Positions 8,416 through 15,708 of a stretch of DNA of 23,144 nucleotides are shown here, piece after piece. Under the pieces are notes generated by a model. It was not told the DNA's origin. It saw only the letters and a list, made by a program, of their open reading frames with translations, and ran no database searches. The stretch is taken from positions 1 through 23,144 of the forward strand of contig JBGCEZ010000103.1 of the NCBI GenBank assembly GCA_045106735.1. Direction: 5' to 3'. Positions within the stretch are counted from its first letter, which is position 1, and the number at the start of each line of letters is the position of its first letter. The position numbers and the translations under genes are program-made. Origin of the DNA: JBGCEZ01 sp045106735. Its GTDB lineage: Bacteria; Planctomycetota; Phycisphaerae; Phycisphaerales; SM1A02.

Positions 8416-9357
8416 TCAGTTCTTCCGCACGCGCGTAGGCTGCACGGACGGATCCGAGAACGTCGCGGTCACATTGCCCGCGATGAGATCCTCGGCGTAA
8501 TTCGTGGCCGCCTTGCGGCGGGTGATCGGCCCGTCGGCGTCGCCGCGAAGGAACTGCCGAATGAGGCGTCCCTTCTCGTCGAGTTCGGCCAGCGTCTCGT
8601 CGGGATGATCCCGAATGTCTTCGTAGGCTTCGCGCCGGTCGACCATCAGCATGCGGCCTTGGTCGAGCATGGCCATGCGATCGGCGATCATGAAGGCCGA
8701 ATCCATCTCGTGCGTCACGACCACGCTGGCCACGTTCATCTTGCGAGTCAGGTCGATGATGAGCTGATCGATTTCGGCGCTGGTGACCGGATCAAGACCG
8801 GCCGACGGCTCGTCGTAGAACAAGATGTCCGGGTCGAGGGCCAGGGCGCGGGCGAGTCCGGCTCGCTTCTTCATGCCGCCGGAAATCTGCGACGGATACT
8901 TGTCCGCATGCTCGTACAGACCGACCTGATTGAGCTTCAGGTTCACCATGATGTTGATGGTGCCCTGCGGCAGATCGGTGTGCTCCTGCAACGGCAGCGC
9001 CACGTTCTCGGCGATCGTCATCGAATTGAAGAGCGCGCCCGACTGGAACAGGATGCCGAAGCGCCGGCGCACGGCGTTGAGGTCGTCTTCGTTCAGCCCG
9101 CAAATGTTGCGGCCGAAGAGTTCGATCGTGCCCTCTTCGGGCGTAAGCGAACCGACCATGCAGCGGAGGAACGTACTCTTGCCCGAGCCCGAACCGCCCA
9201 TGATCACCATGGTCTCGCCGGGATGGACGTCGAGGTTCATGCCGTCGAGCACCGTCTGAGAGCCGAAACGCTTCACCAGTCCGCGCACGCAGATCACCGC
9301 CTCGCTCGACGGCGTGCTCGCACGCTCGGCGGCGGGGTCGACGGGAGGGCCGCTCAC
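8416..9357 (-). CDS. mlaF: MlaF-type ABC transporter ATPase
   Basis: 313 residues with a complete ABC ATPase set: Walker A GGSGSGKST (54-62), Q-loop Gln105 in GILFQSGALF, signature SQISGGMKKR (156-165), Walker B ILFYDEPSAGLD (178-189) and switch His216. The GGMKKR signature and FQSGALF Q-loop are typical of the MlaF/Ttg2A subfamily, which powers phospholipid transport between membranes. A C-terminal extension of ~45 residues (about 268-313, ending SVQPTRVRKN) goes beyond the usual ATPase. The GTG start at 9357 overlaps the TGA of the upstream DUF4190-type gene (GTGA), so the two are translationally coupled. The MlaE permease that normally partners MlaF is not adjacent. Confidence 0.93.
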   Translation of the reverse strand: MSGPPVDPAAERASTPSSEAVICVRGLVKRFGSQTVLDGMNLDVHPGETMVIMGGSGSGKSTFLRCMVGSLTPEEGTIELFGRNICGLNEDDLNAVRRRFGILFQSGALFNSMTIAENVALPLQEHTDLPQGTINIMVNLKLNQVGLYEHADKYPSQISGGMKKRAGLARALALDPDILFYDEPSAGLDPVTSAEIDQLIIDLTRKMNVASVVVTHEMDSAFMIADRMAMLDQGRMLMVDRREAYEDIRDHPDETLAELDEKGRLIRQFLRGDADGPITRRKAATNYAEDLIAGNVTATFSDPSVQPTRVRKN

Positions 9358-10184
9358 GAGCCTGGCTCCCGGGTTGGCGGAGTGGACGGGGCGCCGGAGG
9401 CGGGCGCGTTCGGCGCCTCAGTCGCCGGCGCGGACGACCGCGCCCCAGACGACGGCGCCGGCAATCCGCCGTGCCCCGGCGGCGGGCCGGCCACCGATGA
9501 GGTTTCCGGCGAGCCCGGCGGGTAGGCCAGTACGCCGCCTCCCGGCGGATACAGGCTGATCGAGCTCCACTTCATGATGAACGGCACCGGCTTGCCTTCG
9601 GCGTGACGCACGAAGACCGCCTCGGCGGGCACCGCGCCGCGGTCAAAGCGAAGTTCGAACCGCACCCGGTTGCGACCTTCGACCACATCCAGCGGTCCCT
9701 GCATGCTTTGGTCTTCGGATTGCTGTCCGGCGATCACCGAGCCGTAGCGCGATTTCACTTCGGCGAGGAACGCCTGGGCCGCGGTTTCGTCGCGGTGTTC
9801 GTCGACGAAGCGGTCCAGGAACGCCGCGGTGTCGCCCGAGACGCCAAGGTTGATCGTCTCGACCGGGCCATTGAGCAGCATCCGCCGGCTGGTCGACGAA
9901 AAGGTCAGCGTGAACATCGTCCAGCCGAGGGTCGCCACCACGCCGAGCACGATGCCCGCCCACGCCAGTCCCGCCCCACGGCACCCGCGATAGCGCGCCT
10001 GCCCGAGGCCGAACAGGCCAAGGATCGGCGCGATCAGGCACAGCGGCGGAACGACCAACACCCCGCACGCGATTGCCGCGATGGACCAGAGGCTCCACGG
10101 CCGCGTATCGATCGCGCCGGCCGAGGAAGCGGCGGGGGCGGGAGTGGAGGCCGGCGCAGGTGTCTGGGTGGGCGTGGCGCTCAT
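9354..10184 (-). CDS. DUF4190-type membrane protein coupled to mlaF
   Basis: 276 residues. An Ala/Pro/Thr-rich N-terminus (1-28) precedes two hydrophobic segments (about 32-60 with IAAIACGVLVVPPLCLIAPILGLFG, and 70-93 with LAWAGIVLGVVATLGWTMF) joined by a short basic turn QARYRGCRG; this helical hairpin is the DUF4190 pattern. A soluble domain follows (about 95-225, containing FLDRFVDEHRDETAAQAFLAEVKSRYGSV), then a Pro/Ala/Ser-rich tail. The similar layout of 10190-10996 and 11521-12252 suggests paralogues. It sits five bases after the former and overlaps mlaF by four bases, so it belongs to the MCE operon. Function unknown; membrane location is predicted. Confidence 0.8.
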   Translation of the reverse strand: MSATPTQTPAPASTPAPAASSAGAIDTRPWSLWSIAAIACGVLVVPPLCLIAPILGLFGLGQARYRGCRGAGLAWAGIVLGVVATLGWTMFTLTFSSTSRRMLLNGPVETINLGVSGDTAAFLDRFVDEHRDETAAQAFLAEVKSRYGSVIAGQQSEDQSMQGPLDVVEGRNRVRFELRFDRGAVPAEAVFVRHAEGKPVPFIMKWSSISLYPPGGGVLAYPPGSPETSSVAGPPPGHGGLPAPSSGARSSAPATEAPNAPASGAPSTPPTREPGS

Positions 10185-10189
10185 CGGAT

Positions 10190-10996
10190 TCAGCTGTCCT
10201 CGCCGGGGGCTGCGTCCTCGTCGGGCGCCGCTTCGTCGGACGGCGAATCGACCGACGCATCGGACTCCGACGAGCCACCCGCGGACGGATCAGCCGGCGC
10301 GGCCGACGACGACGACGAGGCGGGAGCCCCCGCCGCCGGTGGCGGGAAGATCAAGTCGCCCCGATCCGGATCCAAGACGCGGAACCGGTCGAACTTCAGC
10401 ACCATCTGGCCGGTCGTTTCGTCGGCGAACAGATAGCGGAACTGAACGGTGTAAGCGGTGCCGTCCACGCCCGTGATTGTGCCGGCCATCGTGCCGTTCG
10501 GCGCCCCCGACGGATCGTTGATCAACTGCCCGCCGGAGACCCACGGCGCGGGCGTGCCGTAGCGAGCCCGGTACTCGGCCACGAACGCATCGATCTCGGC
10601 GTCGGTCAAGTTCGACGCCGGACCGTAGAAGCGGTCGCGCACCTTCTGGTGGTCGCCGGCTTCGGCCGGTTCGAGGACAAACTCAGGGCCGGACGAGGTG
10701 ACGGCGATGGCCTCGCCGAACACCTTCCAACCCAAGGCGAAGCTGCCGACTTGCAGGGCGAGTCCGATGACGATCGCCAGCAAGGCGATGAACACGCCCT
10801 TGAGCCGGCGGGACGTCATGATCATCACGATCGAGACGACGGCGAGCAGCGGACCGATCAGTCCGGCGATGGGACAGCACGCCACGACGGACAACACCAG
10901 TGAGGCGATGGCCAGACGACTTGTGCGCTTCGGGCCGGCGTCCGATTCCTCGAATCGACGCTCTGGGGGGGCCTCGAAGGTCTGAAAGCTGCTCAC
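10190..10996 (-). CDS. DUF4190-type membrane protein, probable first gene of the MCE operon
   Basis: 268 residues from a GTG at 10996 chosen because AGGAG lies six bases upstream; the frame stays open further but that extension is Ser/Pro/His/Arg low complexity. A short polar N-terminus leads to a hydrophobic hairpin (about 28-60, RLAIASLVLSVVACCPIAG then LLAVVSIVMIM), a basic turn SRRLKG and a second membrane segment (about 66-92). The soluble domain (about 95-215) contains DAEIDAFVAEYRARYGTPAPW, comparable with EVKSRYGSV in the next gene. It ends in a Ser/Ala/Pro then acidic tail (EAAPDEDAAPGEDS). Function unknown. Five bases separate it from the downstream DUF4190-type gene. Confidence 0.78.
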   Translation of the reverse strand: MSSFQTFEAPPERRFEESDAGPKRTSRLAIASLVLSVVACCPIAGLIGPLLAVVSIVMIMTSRRLKGVFIALLAIVIGLALQVGSFALGWKVFGEAIAVTSSGPEFVLEPAEAGDHQKVRDRFYGPASNLTDAEIDAFVAEYRARYGTPAPWVSGGQLINDPSGAPNGTMAGTITGVDGTAYTVQFRYLFADETTGQMVLKFDRFRVLDPDRGDLIFPPPAAGAPASSSSSAAPADPSAGGSSESDASVDSPSDEAAPDEDAAPGEDS

Positions 10997-11002
10997 GGAA
11001 GT

Positions 11003-11007
11003 CTCCT
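11003..11007 (-). promoter_or_regulatory. Ribosome binding site fixing the GTG start at 10996
   Basis: AGGAG on the minus strand, six bases before GTG at 10996. It argues against the much longer open frame that begins near 11524. Confidence 0.65.
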
Positions 11008-11252
11008 GAGGCCGGGAACGGGCCCTGGCCGGCGACCGGCGGCGCACGCCGCGGCCCGACCAAGGGGCATCGGCCAGAAACGGGCTCCGACTTGGACGAA
11101 GCACCGGATGTTCCCGGACGTGGGGCCATCGTACGTCGGCGGCGAGATGGCGACCACGAAGCCGCCCGGCCGCGCGGAACTGGTCGCGAGCCGTCCATTT
11201 CCCCACGGGCGGCCCCGGCGAGGCCGTTTCGGGCGGCCGACGGGGTTCGAGA

Positions 11253-11362
11253 CGGGAGCGGGAGCGGGGTCGCCGGGACGGGGTCGGGGGCAGGCGCGGG
11301 GTCGAGGCGGGAGCGGGAGCGGGGTCGCCGGGACGGGGTCGGGGGCAGGCGCGGGGTCGAGG
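11253..11362. repeat. 55-bp tandem duplication with G-quadruplex potential
   Basis: 11253-11307 and 11308-11362 are identical by eye. Each copy has closely spaced G-runs on the plus strand (GGG, GGG, GGGG, GGG, GGGG, GGGGG separated by 2-5 bases), meeting the usual G3+N1-7 motif. For the minus-strand operon downstream the G-rich strand is the template. Confidence 0.85.
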
Positions 11363-11374
11363 CGGGGATCGGCT

Positions 11375-11414
11375 GGGATGGGATGGGATGGGATGCGATC
11401 GGCTGGGATGGGAT
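11375..11414. repeat. GGGAT pentanucleotide array
   Basis: Four perfect GGGAT units at 11375-11394, a GCGATCGGCT interruption, then two more at 11405-11414. The block GATCGGCTGGGATGGGATGG recurs with a period of 30 bases (11367 and 11397). Four G3 runs with 2-base AT loops form an ideal G-quadruplex motif. Confidence 0.85.
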
Positions 11415-11520
11415 GGGGACCGAGAGAAGCGGCCGGGCGCGTCGCCCGGCGTTCGCCCGGCGTTCGCCCGCCGAACGGACGTGGCCCGCACGACCACAGG
11501 CTGGCGGGCCGTCGAGCGGA

Positions 11521-12252
11521 TCACCCGCCCTCGATCGACGCCCCGAGCTCCAGATCGCCGGCCGGATCGTCGGGATCAGCCCGCAGAACCAGCCGCCGGA
11601 GCCGCCACTCGAATCCCGGGAGGATGCCCATCGGACCGGCCCCGTACACCGTGCGCTTCACCGAGCGGACGACGCCGCGGCGCGTTCCGCCGTCGAACTC
11701 GGCGATGATCATCCAGTCCCGGATGATCCCGTCGCCTTGCGGTGGATCCGAGAGCAACGCGGTGCAGCCTCGGTACTGGCCCCAGTCCTCGGCCCGCAGG
11801 GCCGCGGCCCGAACTTCATCGGCGGTGAGTTGTGCGGGCTCGACCCATTGATTGAGCGCGGCGTCCGGCCACCCATCGGCCCCGTCGCGGAAAATACCGT
11901 CGATGCTCGCCGCCACCGCCCGGGACTCCTGCACTTGCCAGGACCCGGCCATGCGCTGCAGAAGCAGAACCTGCATCAGTGGTGTGACGCTGCCGATCAA
12001 CATGGCCGCGATCGCCAGGCGAGCGCCGCCGAGTCGCCCGCCGGATCGGCGAATGCGCGAAAGTCCCAGCATGCCGAGCATCGCCCCGGCGAGCGGGATC
12101 GGCGGGCAGCACGGGACGAGGGCCAAGATCAATCCGGCGACGGCGAGCCGGGAGCGAACCGGCTCAACGCCAGGGCCGCCTTCCGGGCCCGGGTCCGTGT
12201 CGGGCCCGTCACCGCGGGCATGATTCGAGGATGATGGTTCGTTGGCGGTCAT
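11521..12252 (-). CDS. DUF4190-type membrane protein
   Basis: 243 residues from ATG 12252; the frame is open to 12318, and the start is uncertain because no good ribosome binding site is visible. An Asn/Ser/Gly/Pro N-terminus (to about 35) leads to a membrane hairpin: SRLAVAGLILALVPCCPPIPLAGAMLGMLG, basic turn SRIRRSGGRLGG, then ARLAIAAMLIGSVTPLMQVLLL (about 80-101). The CCP motif in the first segment is shared with the 10190-10996 protein (VVACCPIAGLIGPLL), supporting paralogy. The soluble domain (about 105-243) has no recognised motif. A 524-base repeat-rich gap separates it from the MCE operon, so it may be a separate transcript. It is divergent from murD, with 93 bases between starts. Confidence 0.72.
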   Translation of the reverse strand: MTANEPSSSNHARGDGPDTDPGPEGGPGVEPVRSRLAVAGLILALVPCCPPIPLAGAMLGMLGLSRIRRSGGRLGGARLAIAAMLIGSVTPLMQVLLLQRMAGSWQVQESRAVAASIDGIFRDGADGWPDAALNQWVEPAQLTADEVRAAALRAEDWGQYRGCTALLSDPPQGDGIIRDWMIIAEFDGGTRRGVVRSVKRTVYGAGPMGILPGFEWRLRRLVLRADPDDPAGDLELGASIEGG

Positions 12253-12345
12253 GGCAGTTGGGATGATAGGTGCCTGGCCGATCGGGCCACCCAAGCCAAT
12301 GATCCGCTCCCCCGCCAACCGCCCTCCTCCGACTCGAAACCGCCG

Positions 12346-13767
12346 ATGGCCCGCATGCCCACCCGCCCCGACATGCCCAATCCCGACACGTCAGGCGCCG
12401 CCGCCGGTCCTGCCGCTGCCGCGACCACCGCGATCCGCGCCCGCCTGAGCGGCCGCCGCGTCGCGGTCATGGGCCTGGGCCGATTCGGCGGCGGGACGGG
12501 CGCGGTTCGCTGGCTCGCCGGGGCCGGGGCGCGGGTGACCGTCAGCGACCAGGCCCCCGCCGACTCACTCGAACCGTCGGTCGACGGCATCCGCGATCTG
12601 GTCGACGCCGGCTCGGTGACCCTCGAGCTCGGCGGCCACGTGGCCGAGACGTTCGCCGGTGCCGACCTCGTCGTCGTCGGCCCGGCCGTTCCCCGCCCCT
12701 GGGCCAATCCCATCCTGGCCGCGGCGGTGGATGCCGGCGTCCCGCTCACCACCGAGATCGAACTGCTCGTCCGCCAACTGCCACGCGAACGAACGGCCGC
12801 GGTCACCGGCACGACGGGCAAGTCCACGACCGTCACCCTCGCCGGCCGGGCCCTTGAATCGATCGGACGCACCGTGCACCTGGGCGGCAACCTCGGCGGC
12901 TCACTCCTGCCGCGGGCGGCAACGCTGGAACCGCACGCCCGTGTCATCCTCGAACTGAGCAGCTTCCAGCTTTTCTGGCTTGGGGCGGAGCGGCCCGGCG
13001 CGTCGATCGCCGGCTGGTTTGGCGACGAACGCGCCCAACCGGGCTGGTCCCCGCGCGTCGCCGCCTGGACGAACCTGTCGCCGAACCACTTGGACTGGCA
13101 CGGCTCGATGGACCACTACCGGCAGAGCAAGGACGTCATCCGTGCGTTTCAGGCGACGGGCGATGTGTTTCTGCGATCCGCCGACGTGCCCGCGTGGCCG
13201 GCAACCGCCGCGCTCGGCCTGCCCGGCGCGCACAACCGCACCAACGCCGCCCTGGCCGTGGCCATCGCCGCCGCCCTCGCGGATGCCGACCCCGTCGCCC
13301 TGCGCACTGGCCTGGCCGACGCCGAGAGTTTGCCGCATCGGCTGCAGACGGTGCACGAACACCGCGGCCTGAGCTTCGTTGACGATTCCAAGTGCACGAC
13401 GCCCGGCGGCGTCGCGCTCGCCGCCGCGGCCATGCGCGACCGGCATCCGGACGCCGAACTCCACATCATCGTCGGCGGAGCGGACAAGGGCCTGGATCTC
13501 GCCGGCATTGCCGCCCTGGCCCGCGGGCCACGTGCGGCCACGCTGCACGCCATCGGCGCCACCGGCCAGGCCATCGCCGAGGCCGCCGACGATCCGGCGG
13601 CGAATCGCGGCACCGTGCGCGCCGCGGTCGAAGCCGCCGTCGCGGCGGCCCGTCCGCCGGCCGTCATCTTGCTCAGCCCCGGCTGCGCGAGCTGGGATCA
13701 GTATCCGAATTACATTGCCCGCGGCGCAGACTTCGCCGACGCCGCGCGATCGATCGCCGCCGACTGA
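12346..13767 (+). CDS. murD: UDP-N-acetylmuramoyl-L-alanine--D-glutamate ligase
   Basis: 473 residues; adds D-Glu to UDP-MurNAc-L-Ala in cytosolic peptidoglycan precursor synthesis. Mur ligase motifs appear in order: N-terminal Rossmann-like GLGRFGGG (43-50), P-loop GTTGKSTT (155-162), ELSSFQLFW (203-211), NLSPNHLDWHG (243-253), ATP-base motif GAHNRTN (294-300), DDSKCTTP (346-353) and LSPGCASWDQY (443-453). The last two are MurD-type variants of DDSKATNP and SPACASFDQF. About 30 Ala/Pro-rich residues precede the first strand, so a start a few codons downstream (ATG 12355 or 12373) is possible. It is not in a dcw cluster here; it stands alone, divergent from a DUF4190 gene and convergent with asnS. 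Confidence 0.93.
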   Translation: MARMPTRPDMPNPDTSGAAAGPAAAATTAIRARLSGRRVAVMGLGRFGGGTGAVRWLAGAGARVTVSDQAPADSLEPSVDGIRDLVDAGSVTLELGGHVAETFAGADLVVVGPAVPRPWANPILAAAVDAGVPLTTEIELLVRQLPRERTAAVTGTTGKSTTVTLAGRALESIGRTVHLGGNLGGSLLPRAATLEPHARVILELSSFQLFWLGAERPGASIAGWFGDERAQPGWSPRVAAWTNLSPNHLDWHGSMDHYRQSKDVIRAFQATGDVFLRSADVPAWPATAALGLPGAHNRTNAALAVAIAAALADADPVALRTGLADAESLPHRLQTVHEHRGLSFVDDSKCTTPGGVALAAAAMRDRHPDAELHIIVGGADKGLDLAGIAALARGPRAATLHAIGATGQAIAEAADDPAANRGTVRAAVEAAVAAARPPAVILLSPGCASWDQYPNYIARGADFADAARSIAAD

Positions 13768-13768
13768 C

Positions 13769-15172
13769 TCAGAAGTCCGCGCTGCGCCGGGCCCGCGGGA
13801 ACGGAATCAAGTCGCGGACGTTGGCCATGCCGGTGGCGTACGCGATCGTGCGTTCGAACCCAAGCCCAAAGCCGGCGTGGGGAATCGTTCCGTACTTACG
13901 AAGATCGCGGTACCACCAGTAATCGGCCGGGTCGAGTCCCATCGACTCGATCCGCGAATCAAGCACGTTCAAGCGTTCTTCGCGCTGGGCCCCGCCGATG
14001 ATTTCGCCAATGCCCGGCGCCAAGACGTCCATCGCCGCGACGGTTTTCCCGTCGTCGTTGAGCCGCATGTAGAACGCCTTGATGTCCTTGGGATAGTTCA
14101 TCACCACGACCGGCCGGCCGATGAGCGTCTCGGTCAGCCACCGCTCGTGCTCGGACTGCATGTCCATGCCCCACTCGACGGGGAACTCAAACTTCACGCC
14201 GTCGGCCACGGCCTTTTCCAAGTGCTTGATGGCGTCGGTGTAGTCCATGCGTTCGAACGAGCTCTCGCAGAACGCTTCGAGCCGTTCGATGCACGTTGGG
14301 TCGATGCGCTGCTGGAAGAAGGCCATGTCGTCTTCGCGCTCGTTGAGCAGATCGCGGAAGATGTGCTTCAGGAAATCCTCGGCCAGATCCGCATCGTCGG
14401 CCAAGTCGGCGAACGCAATTTCGGGCTCGATCATCCAGAACTCGGCGAGGTGCCGGCTGGTGTTGGAGTTCTCGGCGCGGAACGTCGGCCCGAACGTGTA
14501 GACGTTGCCGAGGCTGCAGCAGTACGACTCAACGTTGAGCTGGCCCGACACGGTCAGGAAGGACTCTCGCCCGAAGAAGTCCTGGTCGTAGTCGATGGCC
14601 CCGTCTTCCGTGCGCGGCAGGTTCATCATGTCCAGCGTGCTCACGCGGAACATGTCGCCCGCGCCCTCGCAGTCGCTGGCCGAGATGATCGGCGTGTGCA
14701 CCCAGAGGTACCCGTTCTCGTGGAAGTAGCGGTGCACCGACTGGGCGAGCGTGTTGCGCACCCGGGCGACCGCCCCGAACGTGTTGGTGCGAGTGCGGAG
14801 GTGGGCGACTTCCCGGAGGTATTCAAAGGTGTGACGCTTGGCCGCCACGGGATAGGTGTCCGGGTCTTCGACGCCGCCGACGAGTTCGATCGTGGCCGCC
14901 TGCATTTCGACGGACTGCCCCTTGCCCTTGGATTCGACCAGGGTGCCGGTGCAGATCACCGAGCAGCCGGTCGTGAGGTGCAGGACGGTCTCCTCGTAGC
15001 CCGGCAGATCGGCCGGGGCCACGACCTGCAGCCCGTCGAAGGCCGAACCGTCGTGGACATTGAGGAAGGACAACCCGGCCTTGGAGTCCCGGCGGGTTCG
15101 GATCCAGCCACGGATGGTTGCGGTCTCGCCCAGTGCGGGGCGGCCGGCGAGGATGTCGGCGATGCGGGTCAT
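13769..15172 (-). CDS. asnS: Asparaginyl-tRNA synthetase
   Basis: 467 residues, the usual length for bacterial AsnRS; charges tRNA-Asn in the cytosol. An OB-fold anticodon-binding domain occupies 1-110 (IRGWIRTRRDSKAGLSFLNVHDGS). The class IIb catalytic core follows, with motif 1 around 150-165 (GYLWVHTPIISASDCEGAG), motif 2 FRAENSNTSRHLAEFWMIEPE (231-251) and motif 3 GFGLGFERT (434-442), then a C-terminal NVRDLIPFPR. The FRAENSNTSRH form of motif 2 fits AsnRS rather than AspRS. AAGGA lies eight to nine bases upstream of the ATG. Its stop is one base from the murD stop on the other strand, with no obvious terminator between. Confidence 0.95.
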   Translation of the reverse strand: MTRIADILAGRPALGETATIRGWIRTRRDSKAGLSFLNVHDGSAFDGLQVVAPADLPGYEETVLHLTTGCSVICTGTLVESKGKGQSVEMQAATIELVGGVEDPDTYPVAAKRHTFEYLREVAHLRTRTNTFGAVARVRNTLAQSVHRYFHENGYLWVHTPIISASDCEGAGDMFRVSTLDMMNLPRTEDGAIDYDQDFFGRESFLTVSGQLNVESYCCSLGNVYTFGPTFRAENSNTSRHLAEFWMIEPEIAFADLADDADLAEDFLKHIFRDLLNEREDDMAFFQQRIDPTCIERLEAFCESSFERMDYTDAIKHLEKAVADGVKFEFPVEWGMDMQSEHERWLTETLIGRPVVVMNYPKDIKAFYMRLNDDGKTVAAMDVLAPGIGEIIGGAQREERLNVLDSRIESMGLDPADYWWYRDLRKYGTIPHAGFGLGFERTIAYATGMANVRDLIPFPRARRSADF

Positions 15173-15235
15173 GATCGCGGTCCTTCGATTCGGGGGGAGC
15201 GGGAACCGCCGGCCGGGCGGCCATGCGGGGCGGGG

Positions 15236-15241
15236 AGTATA
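15236..15241 (-). promoter_or_regulatory. Possible -10 box for asnS
   Basis: TATACT on the minus strand, 63 bases upstream of the asnS ATG, in an otherwise very GC-rich stretch. No convincing -35 element at the right distance, so this is tentative. Confidence 0.3.
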
Positions 15242-15520
15242 TGAGGTCCGCGGTCACCAACCCGTCGCCCGCCGCGTCGCCGGCCCCGGCTGAATGCCAA
15301 TGTGGCAGCCGCCGGCGGCGACGGGCCAGAAGCCTGTCACGGGCGGCGCCGCGGCCGGCGATGGCCGGGCGCCCCCAATCGAGCGGCGACCGCGGCCGCA
15401 GGGCCGCTTGCACCGTCGACAGAGGCGATTTCGGGGAACGGGGGCCGGTCGGGCGCCAGTCGGACGCCCGCCGCGGCCCGGACTGCAGTTCCGCCGGGTC
15501 CCATTCCAATCTGCTCGGTT

Positions 15521-15536
15521 CGGCACGGTTCTTGCC
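15521..15536 (+). promoter_or_regulatory. Possible sigma-54 (-24/-12) promoter
   Basis: CGGCACGGTTCTTGCC matches the sigma-54 consensus TGGCACG-N4-TTGCW at all positions except the first and last, with the GG and GC dinucleotides correctly spaced. It lies about 170 bases upstream of the chosen start of the receiver-like gene. A single match in GC-rich DNA can arise by chance. Confidence 0.3.
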
Positions 15537-15708
15537 TTTCCTACGGGAGAGCGCGAGGTGCGGTCGAAACCGCTTGTCCGGCCCACCCGTCGGGCGTCCT
15601 GCTCGCTCTGGCTCTCGTTCCCCGTCTTTCTGGCTCCCCCGCTCCATGCGTCCGATCGCCCGATTCCGAACCGCGTTTCGCTCCCCGCTCTCGGGGAGCC
15701 GGACGGCC

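Larger units (their letters stand above)
10997..11520. other. Non-coding gap rich in G-tract repeats
   Basis: 524 bases between two DUF4190-type genes. It carries the 55-bp duplication (11253-11362), the GGGAT array (11375-11414), two direct copies of an 11-bp CGCCCGGCGTT-type unit around 11446-11467, and a 6-bp hairpin CGTTCG / CGAACG at 11461-11477 that may mark the end of the 11521 gene but lacks a T-tract. The frames crossing it translate to Pro/Arg/Ser low complexity and I do not call them genes. The promoter of the MCE operon should lie here, but I see no clear -35/-10 pair. Confidence 0.55.
15173..15708. other. Intergenic region between asnS and the receiver-like gene
   Basis: 536 bases. 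It contains a possible asnS -10 box and a possible sigma-54 promoter for the rightward genes (listed separately). A small TGCCA / TGGCA inverted repeat lies near 15296-15308. Open frames cross it in several phases, but none has a ribosome binding site or recognisable protein features. Confidence 0.5.

Noticed and set aside
7912..9525. Plus-strand open frame of 537 codons antisense to mlaF and mlaD
   Set aside because: It is a complement shadow of two well-recognised genes and contains no recognisable domain.
11253..11414. CRISPR array
   Set aside because: The repeats are directly tandem with no unique spacers.
10997..11524. N-terminal extension of the 10190 DUF4190 gene through the repeat region
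   Set aside because: The extension is Ser/Pro/Arg low complexity made by the DNA repeats, and a good ribosome binding site and GTG lie at 10996.
15223..15708. N-terminal extension of the receiver-like gene upstream to 15223
   Set aside because: No ribosome binding site or protein-like composition; the segment is Arg/Ser/Pro-rich and covers the probable promoter.
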